Assembly: GCA_965208965.1 (NCBI GenBank)
Contig: OZ242384.1
Location: 3,782,001 to 3,846,000, forward strand
DNA: 64,000 nt
Direction: 5' to 3'
From: Bin5 sp965208965
GTDB taxonomy: Bacteria > Chloroflexota > Anaerolineae > Caldilineales > Caldilineaceae
A model generated the notes under the pieces. That model was not told the origin of the DNA. It saw only the letters and a program-made list of their open reading frames with translations, and made no database searches. Below, piece after piece: positions 56,073-64,000 of the stretch. Position 1 is the stretch's first letter; each line of letters starts with the position of its first letter. The position numbers and the translations under genes are program-made.

Positions 56073-57101
56073 TCAGAAGATCAGACTCGGTTCCGACTTG
56101 CGCACTGGGCAGGCTACGCTACCGCCATCTGATATATGTTCCAACAGCGGGACGGCAGTGTCGCATTCGCCTTCAACAATGTAGGGGCAGCGCGGGTGAA
56201 ATGTACAGCCCGTCGGAAGATTCAGAAGGCTTGGAATCTCGGCGCTGCGCAGTTCAAGATGTACTTTTTTCTTGGCCAGTTCCGGATCGGCTTCAGGCAC
56301 AGCCCCCAGTAAAGCCTGCGTATAGGGGTGGCGTGAGTCGGTTATGAGGCGGGGCGTTGGCCCCTCTTCAACAATTCGCCCAAGATACATGACGGTGATG
56401 CGACCCTCCCAGGCAAAGTATTTTGCCAGAGCCAGGTCGTGCGTAATGAAAAGGAAGGTAACATCAAACTCATCCTTCAGGCGTGAAAGCATGTTCAGCA
56501 GGCTCACGCGAATCGACACATCCACCATAGAGACTGCTTCGTCGGCGACGATGAACTTCGGCTCGACCGTCAGCGCCCTGGCCACCGATACGCGCTGGCG
56601 CTGTCCCCCACTCAACTGGTGGGGATATTTGTCGAGGAATTCGGCCACGGGGGTCAGATCAACGATCTCGAGCAGCTCTGCGGCCCGTCTCTCGACATCG
56701 CGGCGGCGCTCTCTTCTACCGCTACCGTTTGCACTCCCGGACGACCTCTGCGCCTGGTGGCGCAGGAGCGGAGCGGCGATCATCTGGCGTACGGTCTGGG
56801 TCGGATTGAGGGAGGCGTAAGGGTCTTGATGGATGATCTGGACAGCGCGACGGTACTGCTGGTAATCGGCCTTGTCCATTGCAGAGATGTCCTGCCCCTG
56901 ATAGAGGATCTGTCCCTCTGAAGGCGGCAGAAGACCGACAACCATGCGGCCCGTCGTACTCTTGCCGCAGCCGCTCTCCCCTACAAGACAGACGATTTCT
57001 CCGGGTTCGATGTCAAGCGAAATTGAGTCAACCGCCGTGACCTGGTCGCGACCACCGCCGAAGTATTTGGTTACATTGCGAAGTTCGATAATTGGCGTCA
57101 T
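56073..57101 (-). CDS. oligopeptide-type ABC transporter ATPase, OppF-like
   Basis: A 342-residue ATPase. Walker A GESGCGKST, signature LSGGQRQRVSVARAL, switch His in FITHDLALAKYF. Walker B reads FIVADEAVSMVD: the catalytic Glu is kept, but the usual Pro of DEP is Ala. The C-terminal GCTFHPRCPY...C cysteine motif is the Opp-type extension that in homologues binds an iron-sulfur cluster. ATG 57101 follows GGAGG. It pairs with the next gene upstream. Confidence 0.93.
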   Translation of the reverse strand: MTPIIELRNVTKYFGGGRDQVTAVDSISLDIEPGEIVCLVGESGCGKSTTGRMVVGLLPPSEGQILYQGQDISAMDKADYQQYRRAVQIIHQDPYASLNPTQTVRQMIAAPLLRHQAQRSSGSANGSGRRERRRDVERRAAELLEIVDLTPVAEFLDKYPHQLSGGQRQRVSVARALTVEPKFIVADEAVSMVDVSIRVSLLNMLSRLKDEFDVTFLFITHDLALAKYFAWEGRITVMYLGRIVEEGPTPRLITDSRHPYTQALLGAVPEADPELAKKKVHLELRSAEIPSLLNLPTGCTFHPRCPYIVEGECDTAVPLLEHISDGGSVACPVRKSEPSLIF

Positions 57102-57164
57102 GCAAAGCGGCCTCCACTGGCCGCGCTGTTCTGTCTTTCCTTGCCGCCCTATGCGGCGGTCTTG

Positions 57165-58238
57165 CTAAGCGCTCCTTCGGACGCGCAGCCCGTTGCGTTC
57201 GATATCCTCTTCCACGGCATCAGAATGCCAGCAAGCCGCGAAGTGGTTGTCGCCAACGCGTTCAAGCTGAGGTTCTTCGTTGCTACAGCGCTCGCTGGCA
57301 TAGGGGCAGCGGGGATGGAACTTGCAGCCCGCCGGCAGATTGATCAGGTCGGGCGGCGAGCCGGGGATCGACGAGAGTTCCTCAAATCCGCCGGTAACAG
57401 TCGGGACGGCCCGGATCAATCCCAAGGAATAGGGATGACGGGGTCGGTAAAATATGTCCTCTACCGGGCCGAGTTCCACAACTTGGCCGGCGTACATGGT
57501 CGCAACTCTGTCGGCCAACTCAGCGGCGATTGCGAGGTCGTGCGAGATGAAAAGCATCGTGAAGTGCAGGTCTTCTTTCAAACGACGAAGCAGATCGATA
57601 ATAGTGCGCTGGGTGAGAATATCCAGTGCGGTCGTCGGCTCGTCCAGAATCAGAATCTGCGGATCCAGAAGCAGCGAGATAGCGATGAGCGTGCGCTGGC
57701 GCATGCCCCCGCTCAGTTCATGGGCATAAGAGTCAATGACTCGCGCGGGGTCAAGTTGTACGAAACGGAGCAGATCGAGGAAGCGCTCGCGTACTTCCTC
57801 CCTGTTGTTCCAGCGGTGGGCTTTGGCGGTGTCCCACACCTGATCCCACACTTTGAGGACGGGATTGAAGGCGTTGAGCGCCGACTGAAATACCATAGCG
57901 CAGTCGCGCCAACGGAACTCGCGCAGTGGACCGTCTGCCAGTGACAGAACATCCAATTCATGGCCGTCGCGGCGGTAAATGATCTTGCCAGGGCTGACTT
58001 CAGCAGTTTCGACCAGGAGCCGCACGATTCCCAGTCCCAGCGTGGTCTTGCCGGAGCCGCTCTCTCCGATGAGGGCCAGGCTCTCCCCCGCCTGCAGGTC
58101 CAGGGTAACGCCGCGCACAGCCTGGACGCTGCCCTTGCGAGTACGGTAGCTTACATGAACGTTCTGCAGGCTCAGGGGAGGATGGCTGCCGTTCTCATCT
58201 ATGTTCTGATGCCAGGAAAGGTCCGTGGCTTGGCTCAT
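57165..58238 (-). CDS. oligopeptide-type ABC transporter ATPase, OppD-like
   Basis: A 357-residue ATPase with canonical Walker A GESGSGKTT, signature LSGGMRQRTLIAISL, Walker B ILILDEPTTALD and switch His in FISHDLAIAAEL. The C-terminal GCKFHPRCPYASERC element is the Opp/Dpp extension. It forms the heterodimeric motor with the OppF-like protein. Confidence 0.95.
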   Translation of the reverse strand: MSQATDLSWHQNIDENGSHPPLSLQNVHVSYRTRKGSVQAVRGVTLDLQAGESLALIGESGSGKTTLGLGIVRLLVETAEVSPGKIIYRRDGHELDVLSLADGPLREFRWRDCAMVFQSALNAFNPVLKVWDQVWDTAKAHRWNNREEVRERFLDLLRFVQLDPARVIDSYAHELSGGMRQRTLIAISLLLDPQILILDEPTTALDILTQRTIIDLLRRLKEDLHFTMLFISHDLAIAAELADRVATMYAGQVVELGPVEDIFYRPRHPYSLGLIRAVPTVTGGFEELSSIPGSPPDLINLPAGCKFHPRCPYASERCSNEEPQLERVGDNHFAACWHSDAVEEDIERNGLRVRRSA

Positions 58239-58259
58239 AGGCGGGTTGCAACCGGTCCT

Positions 58260-59168
58260 CTACTCGCTGGCTCGCAGGCGAGGATTGAAAACCAGCTCCA
58301 GGGAGCGGGTCATGGAAATGATCGCCAGCTGGAGAATGGCAATTGCGACAATGGGCGCCATGATGTACCAGACGCTGTCCTTATAGAATATCGCGCCCCG
58401 TACCCAGGCAAGCTGAATCATTACGCTCCAGTTGCCTGCAGAGATGGGAACAAGGCCCAGGAAGACGAGGCCCGCCTGCTGGTACACGGCAAAGGTCATC
58501 CCCAGGGCGAAGCTGACGACTATATAAGGCATCATGTTAGGCACCATCTCTCTGAGGACGATGTGCCAAACACCCAGGTCGAGCGCTCTGGCCGCCTCGA
58601 TAAAGTCACGCTGTTTTAGGGAGAGAGCCTGCGCCCGCAAAGCCCGCAGTAGAGTCGGCCAATTCAGCAGGCCCATTAATATGCCCAACAAAGTCAGGCT
58701 GTTGAGAGAAATGAAGGCGGCCAGCACGGCGAGCAACGGGAATTGGGGAATCGTCAGGATGATATCGGTGACAGACATAATGGCACTGTCAACCCAGCCG
58801 CCAATGAATCCGCTGAGGGTGCCAAAGACAACTGCGATCACAGTCGAGATCATTGCTGCCAGGAAGGCCACATAGATGACATCTTTGCCACCGTTGACGA
58901 TCTGGGACCAGATGTCCCGGCCCTGATGATCGGTCCCCAAAGGGTGTTCGATTGTCGGTGTGATATAGATCTTGTCGATCTTGGTCTTTGTATCCAGTTC
59001 GATTATCAGGGGGCCTGCATAGGAGAGCAGAATCATGAATATAACCACGAGAAAGCCGATAAATCCGACGCGATTATAGGACAGCAGGCGCACGAAAGTC
59101 CGAAAACCATTCCATGCACTTGTAAGGAGACTGTCGTTCTGTTCGCCTTCCCACCCTTGTGCCGTCAT
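58260..59168 (-). CDS. oligopeptide-type ABC permease, OppC-like
   Basis: A 302-residue permease with an N-terminal helix, a periplasmic loop containing HPLGTDHQGRDIWSQIVNGG, the OppC hallmark, then five membrane helices. The EAA-type loop is QRDFIEAARALDLGVWHIVLREMVPNMM. It starts 110 bases after the OppB-like gene and ends 22 before the OppD-like gene. Confidence 0.95.
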   Translation of the reverse strand: MTAQGWEGEQNDSLLTSAWNGFRTFVRLLSYNRVGFIGFLVVIFMILLSYAGPLIIELDTKTKIDKIYITPTIEHPLGTDHQGRDIWSQIVNGGKDVIYVAFLAAMISTVIAVVFGTLSGFIGGWVDSAIMSVTDIILTIPQFPLLAVLAAFISLNSLTLLGILMGLLNWPTLLRALRAQALSLKQRDFIEAARALDLGVWHIVLREMVPNMMPYIVVSFALGMTFAVYQQAGLVFLGLVPISAGNWSVMIQLAWVRGAIFYKDSVWYIMAPIVAIAILQLAIISMTRSLELVFNPRLRASE

Positions 59169-59277
59169 CTATTCTATCCTGAGCTTCCTGGGGCGATGTA
59201 TGTCTGCGCTCGCTTCAGATGATTGGCAAACTGTGGCTGCGCCGCAAAACGTAAAGTTGGCCATTATAACGTCAGCC

Positions 59278-60360
59278 TCAGTTGTCCTGCAATTTTATGC
59301 GGGGGTCGAGCCAACCGTAGAGGACATCTGCAAAGAAATTTGCGAAGATGACCGAGAAGGTAATGATCAGGAAGATTCCCTGCATTAACGTATAGTCGCG
59401 CTGGTTAATGGCCTGTCCTAACATTCTGCCGATACCTCCATACTCGAAGATCTGTTCCACCAGGAGGGAGCCGCCGACAACGAAGCCTATGCGGATCGTC
59501 AGAATCGTAAAGAGCGGCAGTATCGCGTTGCGGCCTACATAGGCAGTTGTGATGCGCCACTCCTTCAACCCGCGCGCTTTAGCAATGGTCACATAGTCTT
59601 CTCCCAACGTACTGATCGTATTACTCTTCATGCTCAGCATCCAGAATCCAATGCTTGTCAGTACATAGGTAGAGATGGGCAGAGCCCCGTGGAAGAAGGC
59701 ATCGAGGAAGAATTCAATATTCAACCCAGGCGTCATACCAGAAGAGTAGGCGCCGCGCATTGCCGCGATCGGCAGGATTTTCCATTGTACACCCAACCAG
59801 ACGACGATGAGCAGGCCGATCAGAAAGTCCGGTACAGAGCTAACGACGGAGCTCAAGACTGTGAAGCCGTGATCGAGAAAGGTCTCTCGGCGGTAAGCCA
59901 TGATTACGCCCAACAGGACCCCAACTGTGAAGCTGATCAACAGCCCCGTTCCGACGCTGAACAGAGTCCAGGGCAGGAAGCGCAGTATCACTTCGGTGAC
60001 CGTTGTGCCGGGGGAGAGGACGGACTGGCCGAAATTGCCTTGGGCCAGATTACCCAGGTAGGAAAAGTACTGAAGAATGACCGGCTGTTCCAGGTCGATG
60101 GCGAAGAGTGCGGCGGCCTGGTCCTTGGCCTCGTGAACGGGCAAGCCGTAGGTGACGACAAGCTGGTTTACATAGATTTCGATCGGGTTGCCGGGCAGCA
60201 GGCGGACCAGAAAGAAGATGATGGTTGTTACAATGAAGATTGTGGCCAGCGCGCGCAGGAATTTGCGGAAAAAGTAGGAGCCCCAGATAGCGCTGAGGAT
60301 GGAGAGCGGGCTGTTGACACGCCCGGTACTGACGTTGCTAACGTCAGCCGCTGTCGCCAT
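59278..60360 (-). CDS. oligopeptide-type ABC permease, OppB-like
   Basis: A 360-residue permease and first gene of the operon. The N-terminal helix AIFIVTTIIFFLVRLLPGNP is the OppB signature, followed by a long periplasmic loop and five helices, with the EAA loop EDYVTIAKARGLKEWRITTAYVGRNAILP. The end is GWLDPRIKL. ATG 60360 has only a weak ribosome site. Confidence 0.95.
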   Translation of the reverse strand: MATAADVSNVSTGRVNSPLSILSAIWGSYFFRKFLRALATIFIVTTIIFFLVRLLPGNPIEIYVNQLVVTYGLPVHEAKDQAAALFAIDLEQPVILQYFSYLGNLAQGNFGQSVLSPGTTVTEVILRFLPWTLFSVGTGLLISFTVGVLLGVIMAYRRETFLDHGFTVLSSVVSSVPDFLIGLLIVVWLGVQWKILPIAAMRGAYSSGMTPGLNIEFFLDAFFHGALPISTYVLTSIGFWMLSMKSNTISTLGEDYVTIAKARGLKEWRITTAYVGRNAILPLFTILTIRIGFVVGGSLLVEQIFEYGGIGRMLGQAINQRDYTLMQGIFLIITFSVIFANFFADVLYGWLDPRIKLQDN

Positions 60361-60499
60361 ATACGTTGTTCCGATCTATAAGTTGGACAGTTTTCGGGAT
60401 TGCGTCCAACCAGAATTGAGCGGGTAGACTGCCACTTGCTTCGGTGGGCCCGGCCCCAACCTCTGTGGGTAAAGGTGGCGTCCGGCAACTTCCGGCGTG

Positions 60500-60527
60500 A
60501 GTATAGCATAAGCAAACTGCAATGCAA
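60500..60527 (-). promoter_or_regulatory. promoter of the oligopeptide-type operon
   Basis: On the minus strand: a weak TTGCAT (60527-60522), 16-base spacer, TGC-TATACT with -10 TATACT at 60505-60500, about 140 bases before ATG 60360. The extended TG supports it. The rest of the 490-base gap 60361-60850 shows nothing else supported. Confidence 0.45.
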
Positions 60528-60850
60528 ATCTCCGGCCCTTGCTCAAGAGCGAACATTGGCATTCAGTTCTGCCATAGAGATCGCAGTTATCGAATAGACG
60601 CGGCTCCCACTGGGATTCATGGCGCTGCGTTGGGTCTGCCTCCAGAAAGGGAACGCGCCTCTTCTGACCTAACGCAAGAGGAGGTACGAAGCTTTCTGAA
60701 AGTCCCCTTGTCACTTTGGGAGCAGATCCTTTATGCAAACTGGTTTCCAAGGCCCAACGCTGGACCGGTTACCTTCCAGGTGTGCGCATCCACGCCACTT
60801 CGCATACAATGAGCGCAGGCAGACATACCTTGATCACGCGGAGAAGCCTG

Positions 60851-63121
60851 ATGACGCTGACTAAACAGGACGCACTTGACTACCATGCCAATGGCCGGCC
60901 TGGGAAGCTGAAGATCACGCCGACCAAACCAATGGAAACGCAGCTGGACCTTTCCCTGGCATACTCTCCCGGCGTGGCGCACCCGGTACTGGAAATTGCA
61001 ACGAGGCCGGAAGACGCCTTTGACTATACGTCGCGCGGCAACTTAGTCGCGGTCATCAGCAATGGCACGGCCATCCTAGGTTTGGGCAACCGGGGCGCGC
61101 TGGCTTCCAAACCGGTCATGGAGGGGAAGGCGGTTCTTTTCAAGCGTTTTGCCGACGTTGACGTTTTCGATATCGAGGTGGACACCGAGGATGCGGCGGA
61201 GATGGTGCGATTCTGCGAACTGATCGCGCCGACATTTGGAGGAATCAACCTGGAAGACATCAAGGCGCCGGAGTGTTTCCTGATCGAGCAGACATTGCAG
61301 GCGCGGTTGGATATTCCGGTCTTCCACGATGACCAGCATGGAACGGCCATTATTTCGGGGGCTGGCTTGTTGAACGCCCTGGAGATCGCCGGTAAGCCTC
61401 TTGACGAGGCCCGAATCGTCATCAACGGCGCAGGCGCCTCTGCGATCGCCTGCGCAGAAATCTATGTTGCGCTCGGGGCGGACAAGAGCAATATCGTCAT
61501 GTGCGACAGCCGCGGCGTCATCTACCAGGGCCGCATGGAGAACATGAACGAATGGAAAGAGGAGTACGCCAGCGACACGGACGCCCGCACCCTGGGCGAA
61601 GCGATGTCCGGCGCAGACGTTTTGATCGGCCTTTCCGTCGCAGGGGCGGTCTCATCGGAAATGGTGCGCTCGATGGCGGCAGACCCGATCGTTTTCGCCA
61701 TGGCCAATCCGGACCCGGAGATACCGTACCCTGACGCCGTTGCCGCACGAAGCGATACGGTCATCATGGGGACGGGACGCAGCGACTTTCCTAACCAGGT
61801 CAACAACGTACTCGGCTTCCCGTTCATATTTCGCGGCGCGCTGGACGTACGGGCGAAGGCGATCAATATGGAGATGAAGCTGGCCGCGGCGCGTGCGCTG
61901 GCCGACCTGGCCAAGGAGGACGTGCCGGACAGCGTTATGAAGGCCTACGGGCTGGATGTTCTTCAGTTCGGACCGGAGTACATCATCCCCAAGCCGCTGG
62001 ACAGCCGCGTATTGATGTGGGTCGCGCCGGCCGTGGCGAAGGCGGCGATGGAGACCGGCGTCGCGCGCCGCGACATCGACCTGGACGCCTATCTGGACGA
62101 ACTGGCGTTGCGCATAGGCAAGGGCGTGCAGGTCATGCGGACGCAGCAGAGCAAGGCGAGGCAGAATCCGAAACGGGTCGTATTCGGAGAAGGCGAGCAT
62201 CCGAAGATAGTGAGGGCGGCCTATGCAGTCGAGTCGGAGGGCATTGGTACGCCGGTGCTGCTCGGCAATCCTGAGGTGATCCGCATTCGCTGCGAAGAGC
62301 TGGGCCTGGACTACCGGCCGACCGTAATCAACCCAAACCAGGACCCGAAGTACAGGGACTATGCGGCAGCATTCTATCACGAACGCCAGCGCAAAGGGGT
62401 TACCCTGGCCAGGGCGAACGAACTGATGCGCCAGTCCAACTTCTTCGGGCCGGCGATGGTGCTTAACGGCGACGCCGGCGCTTTTATCTCCGGACTCACC
62501 TACAACTATCCTGACGTTCTGCGTCCCGCTTTGCAGATCGTTGGGACAGCGCCCGAGCGCGGCGTTCTCAGCGGCGTCTACCTGATGATAGTGCGCGATC
62601 GCATCTACTTCTTCAGCGACGCGACTGTGAACATCGACCCTGACGCCGAGACTCTGGCGGCCATTGCCATCAACGCAGCCGAGGTGGCGAGCCAGTTCGA
62701 TGTCGAACCGCGGGTGGCGATGCTAAGCTTTTCCAACTTCGGCAGCACGCGCCATCCCCAGGTCGACAAGGTGCAGCGTGCGACCGAGCTGGTCAAGGCC
62801 CAGCAGCCGGGCCTGCAGATTGATGGCGAGATGCAAGCGGACGTGGCGGTCGTGCCGGACCTGATGCGCCGCCACTATCCGTTCAGCGCGATTGAGGATG
62901 CGAACGTGTTGGTCTTCCCGGAACTGGCGTCGGCAAATACTGCCTACAAGCTGCTGCACCGTTTGGGCGGCGCTGAAGCGATCGGTCCCATCCTGGTGGG
63001 GATGGGCAAGCCGATCCACGTGCTGGAGACCGGCGCCGAGGTTGTGGACATTGTTAATGTCGCCATCCTGGCGGTCGTTGACGCCCAGTTTCAGGAAGAT
63101 GGGGAACGGGGCGGGAACTGA
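60851..63121 (+). CDS. maeB: NADP-dependent malic enzyme with C-terminal phosphotransacetylase-like domain
   Basis: A 756-residue enzyme turning malate into pyruvate, CO2 and NAD(P)H. ATG 60851 follows GGAGAAG; the frame reaches 60716 but those 45 residues are not malic-enzyme sequence. The malic domain (about 1-400) shows LAYSPGVAHPVLEI, YTSRGNLVAVISNG, FHDDQHGTA and the NAD motif INGAGASAIACAEIY. The PTA-like domain (about 430-750) starts KRVVFGEGEHPKIVRAAY and includes PALQIVGTAPERGVLSG. In this family it mainly regulates, for example through acetyl-CoA. Confidence 0.95.
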   Translation: MTLTKQDALDYHANGRPGKLKITPTKPMETQLDLSLAYSPGVAHPVLEIATRPEDAFDYTSRGNLVAVISNGTAILGLGNRGALASKPVMEGKAVLFKRFADVDVFDIEVDTEDAAEMVRFCELIAPTFGGINLEDIKAPECFLIEQTLQARLDIPVFHDDQHGTAIISGAGLLNALEIAGKPLDEARIVINGAGASAIACAEIYVALGADKSNIVMCDSRGVIYQGRMENMNEWKEEYASDTDARTLGEAMSGADVLIGLSVAGAVSSEMVRSMAADPIVFAMANPDPEIPYPDAVAARSDTVIMGTGRSDFPNQVNNVLGFPFIFRGALDVRAKAINMEMKLAAARALADLAKEDVPDSVMKAYGLDVLQFGPEYIIPKPLDSRVLMWVAPAVAKAAMETGVARRDIDLDAYLDELALRIGKGVQVMRTQQSKARQNPKRVVFGEGEHPKIVRAAYAVESEGIGTPVLLGNPEVIRIRCEELGLDYRPTVINPNQDPKYRDYAAAFYHERQRKGVTLARANELMRQSNFFGPAMVLNGDAGAFISGLTYNYPDVLRPALQIVGTAPERGVLSGVYLMIVRDRIYFFSDATVNIDPDAETLAAIAINAAEVASQFDVEPRVAMLSFSNFGSTRHPQVDKVQRATELVKAQQPGLQIDGEMQADVAVVPDLMRRHYPFSAIEDANVLVFPELASANTAYKLLHRLGGAEAIGPILVGMGKPIHVLETGAEVVDIVNVAILAVVDAQFQEDGERGGN

Positions 63122-63158
63122 GATAGGAAGGGCTCGCTATCGTTCCCGCCACAGATTC

Positions 63159-63491
63159 TTACGTGGTCCAGCTCTGATCACAGTTTGAAACCGTGTAAAT
63201 GACGACCTCGGCCGCAGCCTCTACCTGCGGCCAGACCTCTTGGTGGATGTCGCAGGCCACCCACTCCTGGCGCAGCGCTTCGCTCTCCCAGAATGAGATG
63301 ACCTCGTGGGAAAAGGGAGGGCTGACAGCACCCATTGCCTCAAGCTGATCCTGCGGGAAGGGCGTCATCATGGTCGCGCTGATGAAGCCGGGCTGTTGTT
63401 GCATCGCTTCCATCCATACATCCACAATTGCTCTTTCAAGTTCGGCATCGTTGCCGTCTTTGGCATTGAAATAGACGTCGAGCGCTATCAT
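63159..63491 (-). CDS. antibiotic biosynthesis monooxygenase-like (ABM) dimeric ferredoxin-fold protein
   Basis: A 110-residue protein starting at ATG 63491 behind CAGGAGACG; 17 more in-frame residues upstream lack support. MIALDVYFNAKDGNDAELERAI with MMTPFPQD and HEVISFWESEALRQEW matches the ABM/stress-response dimeric alpha-beta barrel pattern. Family members include small quinone-forming oxygenases and many of unknown function. It faces away from the malic enzyme (convergent). Confidence 0.75.
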   Translation of the reverse strand: MIALDVYFNAKDGNDAELERAIVDVWMEAMQQQPGFISATMMTPFPQDQLEAMGAVSPPFSHEVISFWESEALRQEWVACDIHQEVWPQVEAAAEVVIYTVSNCDQSWTT

Positions 63492-63625
63492 TCCTGTACG
63501 TCTCCTGATTATGCTGAATCTCTTGTTGGATTTTCCGGACAAACCTGGCCCAGCGGCCGCAGTTCGTCAATCTCTGTTACCCACGTGAACCTCGTTCAGT
63601 CGTCGACAACTGCCTTCAGTAGTCG

Positions 63626-64000
63626 CTAAAAGGTGCGTCTTCCAGTAACCTGAACGCGCACTCGGTAGAGCGACGTGCTGGCGGTTACAAACAGACTTTT
63701 CAAGTCGTCGTCGCCCCAACAGAAGTTTGCGCAGCCCTGAGGCATTTTGATAACGCCGAGACAGGCGGCGTCCGGGTCGAAAACGTGGATTCCCCCCGGC
63801 CCTGTCACGTAGAGGTTGCCCTCGCTGTCGACCTTCATGCCATCGGGCGCGCCGTCACTGCCCCCTGTGACCTCGGCCCAGACGCGGCCGTTTTCGAGTG
63901 TACCCTCACCGTTCACATCAAAGACACGAATGTGCGCCCGCATCGTGTCGTTTATGAAGAGTTGCGACTCGTCCAGTGAGAAACAGAGGCCGTTGGGCTG
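63626..64000 (-). CDS. SMP-30/gluconolactonase family protein, 5' end cut by the window
   Basis: The frame is open to the right edge of the window, giving 124 visible C-terminal residues; an internal ATG at 63943 is not the true start. The visible sequence PNGLCFSLDESQLFINDT, DGAPDGMKVDSEGNLYVT and GPGGIHVFDPD shows two or three SMP-30 propeller blades with the metal-binding Asp pattern, and ends after CWGDDDLKSLFVTASTSLYRV. Such enzymes open sugar lactones, which fits the many sugar-type oxidoreductases here. Confidence 0.9.
   Translation of the reverse strand, partial: QPNGLCFSLDESQLFINDTMRAHIRVFDVNGEGTLENGRVWAEVTGGSDGAPDGMKVDSEGNLYVTGPGGIHVFDPDAACLGVIKMPQGCANFCWGDDDLKSLFVTASTSLYRVRVQVTGRRTF

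Noticed and set aside
60716..60850. A longer N-terminus for malic enzyme
   Set aside because: The family starts at the MTLTKQDALDYH region, where a ribosome site is present; upstream residues are unlike the family.

Overview
The window looks like a chromosomal segment of a G+C-rich, free-living or host-associated heterotroph. My best guess is a marine or sponge-associated member of Chloroflexota, near Caldilineae. This rests on gene content: acid-rich linkers after the lipobox of the solute-binding lipoproteins, many phytanoyl-CoA-dioxygenase-like (PhyH) and Gfo/Idh/MocA oxidoreductases, corrinoid methyl transfer, and a radical SAM protein with a CUAEP-type tail. No rRNA, tRNA or other taxonomic marker is visible, so the placement is inference. 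About 52 protein genes are supported, with one insertion sequence.

Left part (1-16 kb): a restriction-modification pair (methyltransferase cut by the window edge; endonuclease apparently frameshifted near its start) is followed by a catabolic group: SDR, Gfo/Idh/MocA, molybdopterin-binding large subunit, MaoC-like hydratase, PhyH, Gfo/Idh/MocA. A 1.3-kb non-coding stretch holds a decayed ~60-bp-period repeat array. Next come a B12-binding radical SAM protein, nicotinate phosphoribosyltransferase, a MiaB-type methylthiotransferase and a Ca2+/Na+ antiporter. The radical SAM frame stops at a TGA, but the frame beyond it reads Sec-Ala-Glu-Pro, so the gene is very probably a selenoprotein with a C-U-A-E-P tail. 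A hairpin of the right shape and spacing for a bacterial SECIS lies just behind the TGA.

Middle (16-31 kb): a three-gene operon on the minus strand (zinc-ribbon membrane protein, solute-binding-like protein, solute-binding plus von Willebrand A protein); a HEPN/coiled-coil protein; a secreted protein made of two LysM domains each split by the same inserted domain; an orphan AAA ATPase; an Ldh_2-type dehydrogenase; and a complete corrinoid methyl-transfer set (UroD-like methyltransferase, corrinoid protein, methyltetrahydrofolate methyltransferase, RACo-type reductive activator).

Right part (31-64 kb): oxidoreductases (2-hydroxyacid dehydrogenase, GMC, two tandem PhyH copies), a nucleotidyltransferase, a sulfatase, sugar-isomerase-like TIM barrels, hisI and hisG, a small MscS channel and a DinB-like protein. 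A six-gene minus-strand operon (51.3 to 43.4 kb) joins two Gfo/Idh/MocA enzymes and a PhyH to an ABC sugar-type importer. One permease of that importer carries an N-terminal seven-bladed beta-propeller. An IS5/IS427-type element with a -1 frameshift heptamer sits exactly at the stop codon of the next PhyH gene. Behind it lies an oligopeptide-type ABC operon (permeases, ATPases, small membrane protein, binding protein), then malic enzyme with a phosphotransacetylase-like domain, an ABM-domain protein and a truncated SMP-30/gluconolactonase. Together the genes suggest uptake and oxidative trimming of methylated, sulfated or otherwise decorated organic compounds, with C1 units passed to tetrahydrofolate.
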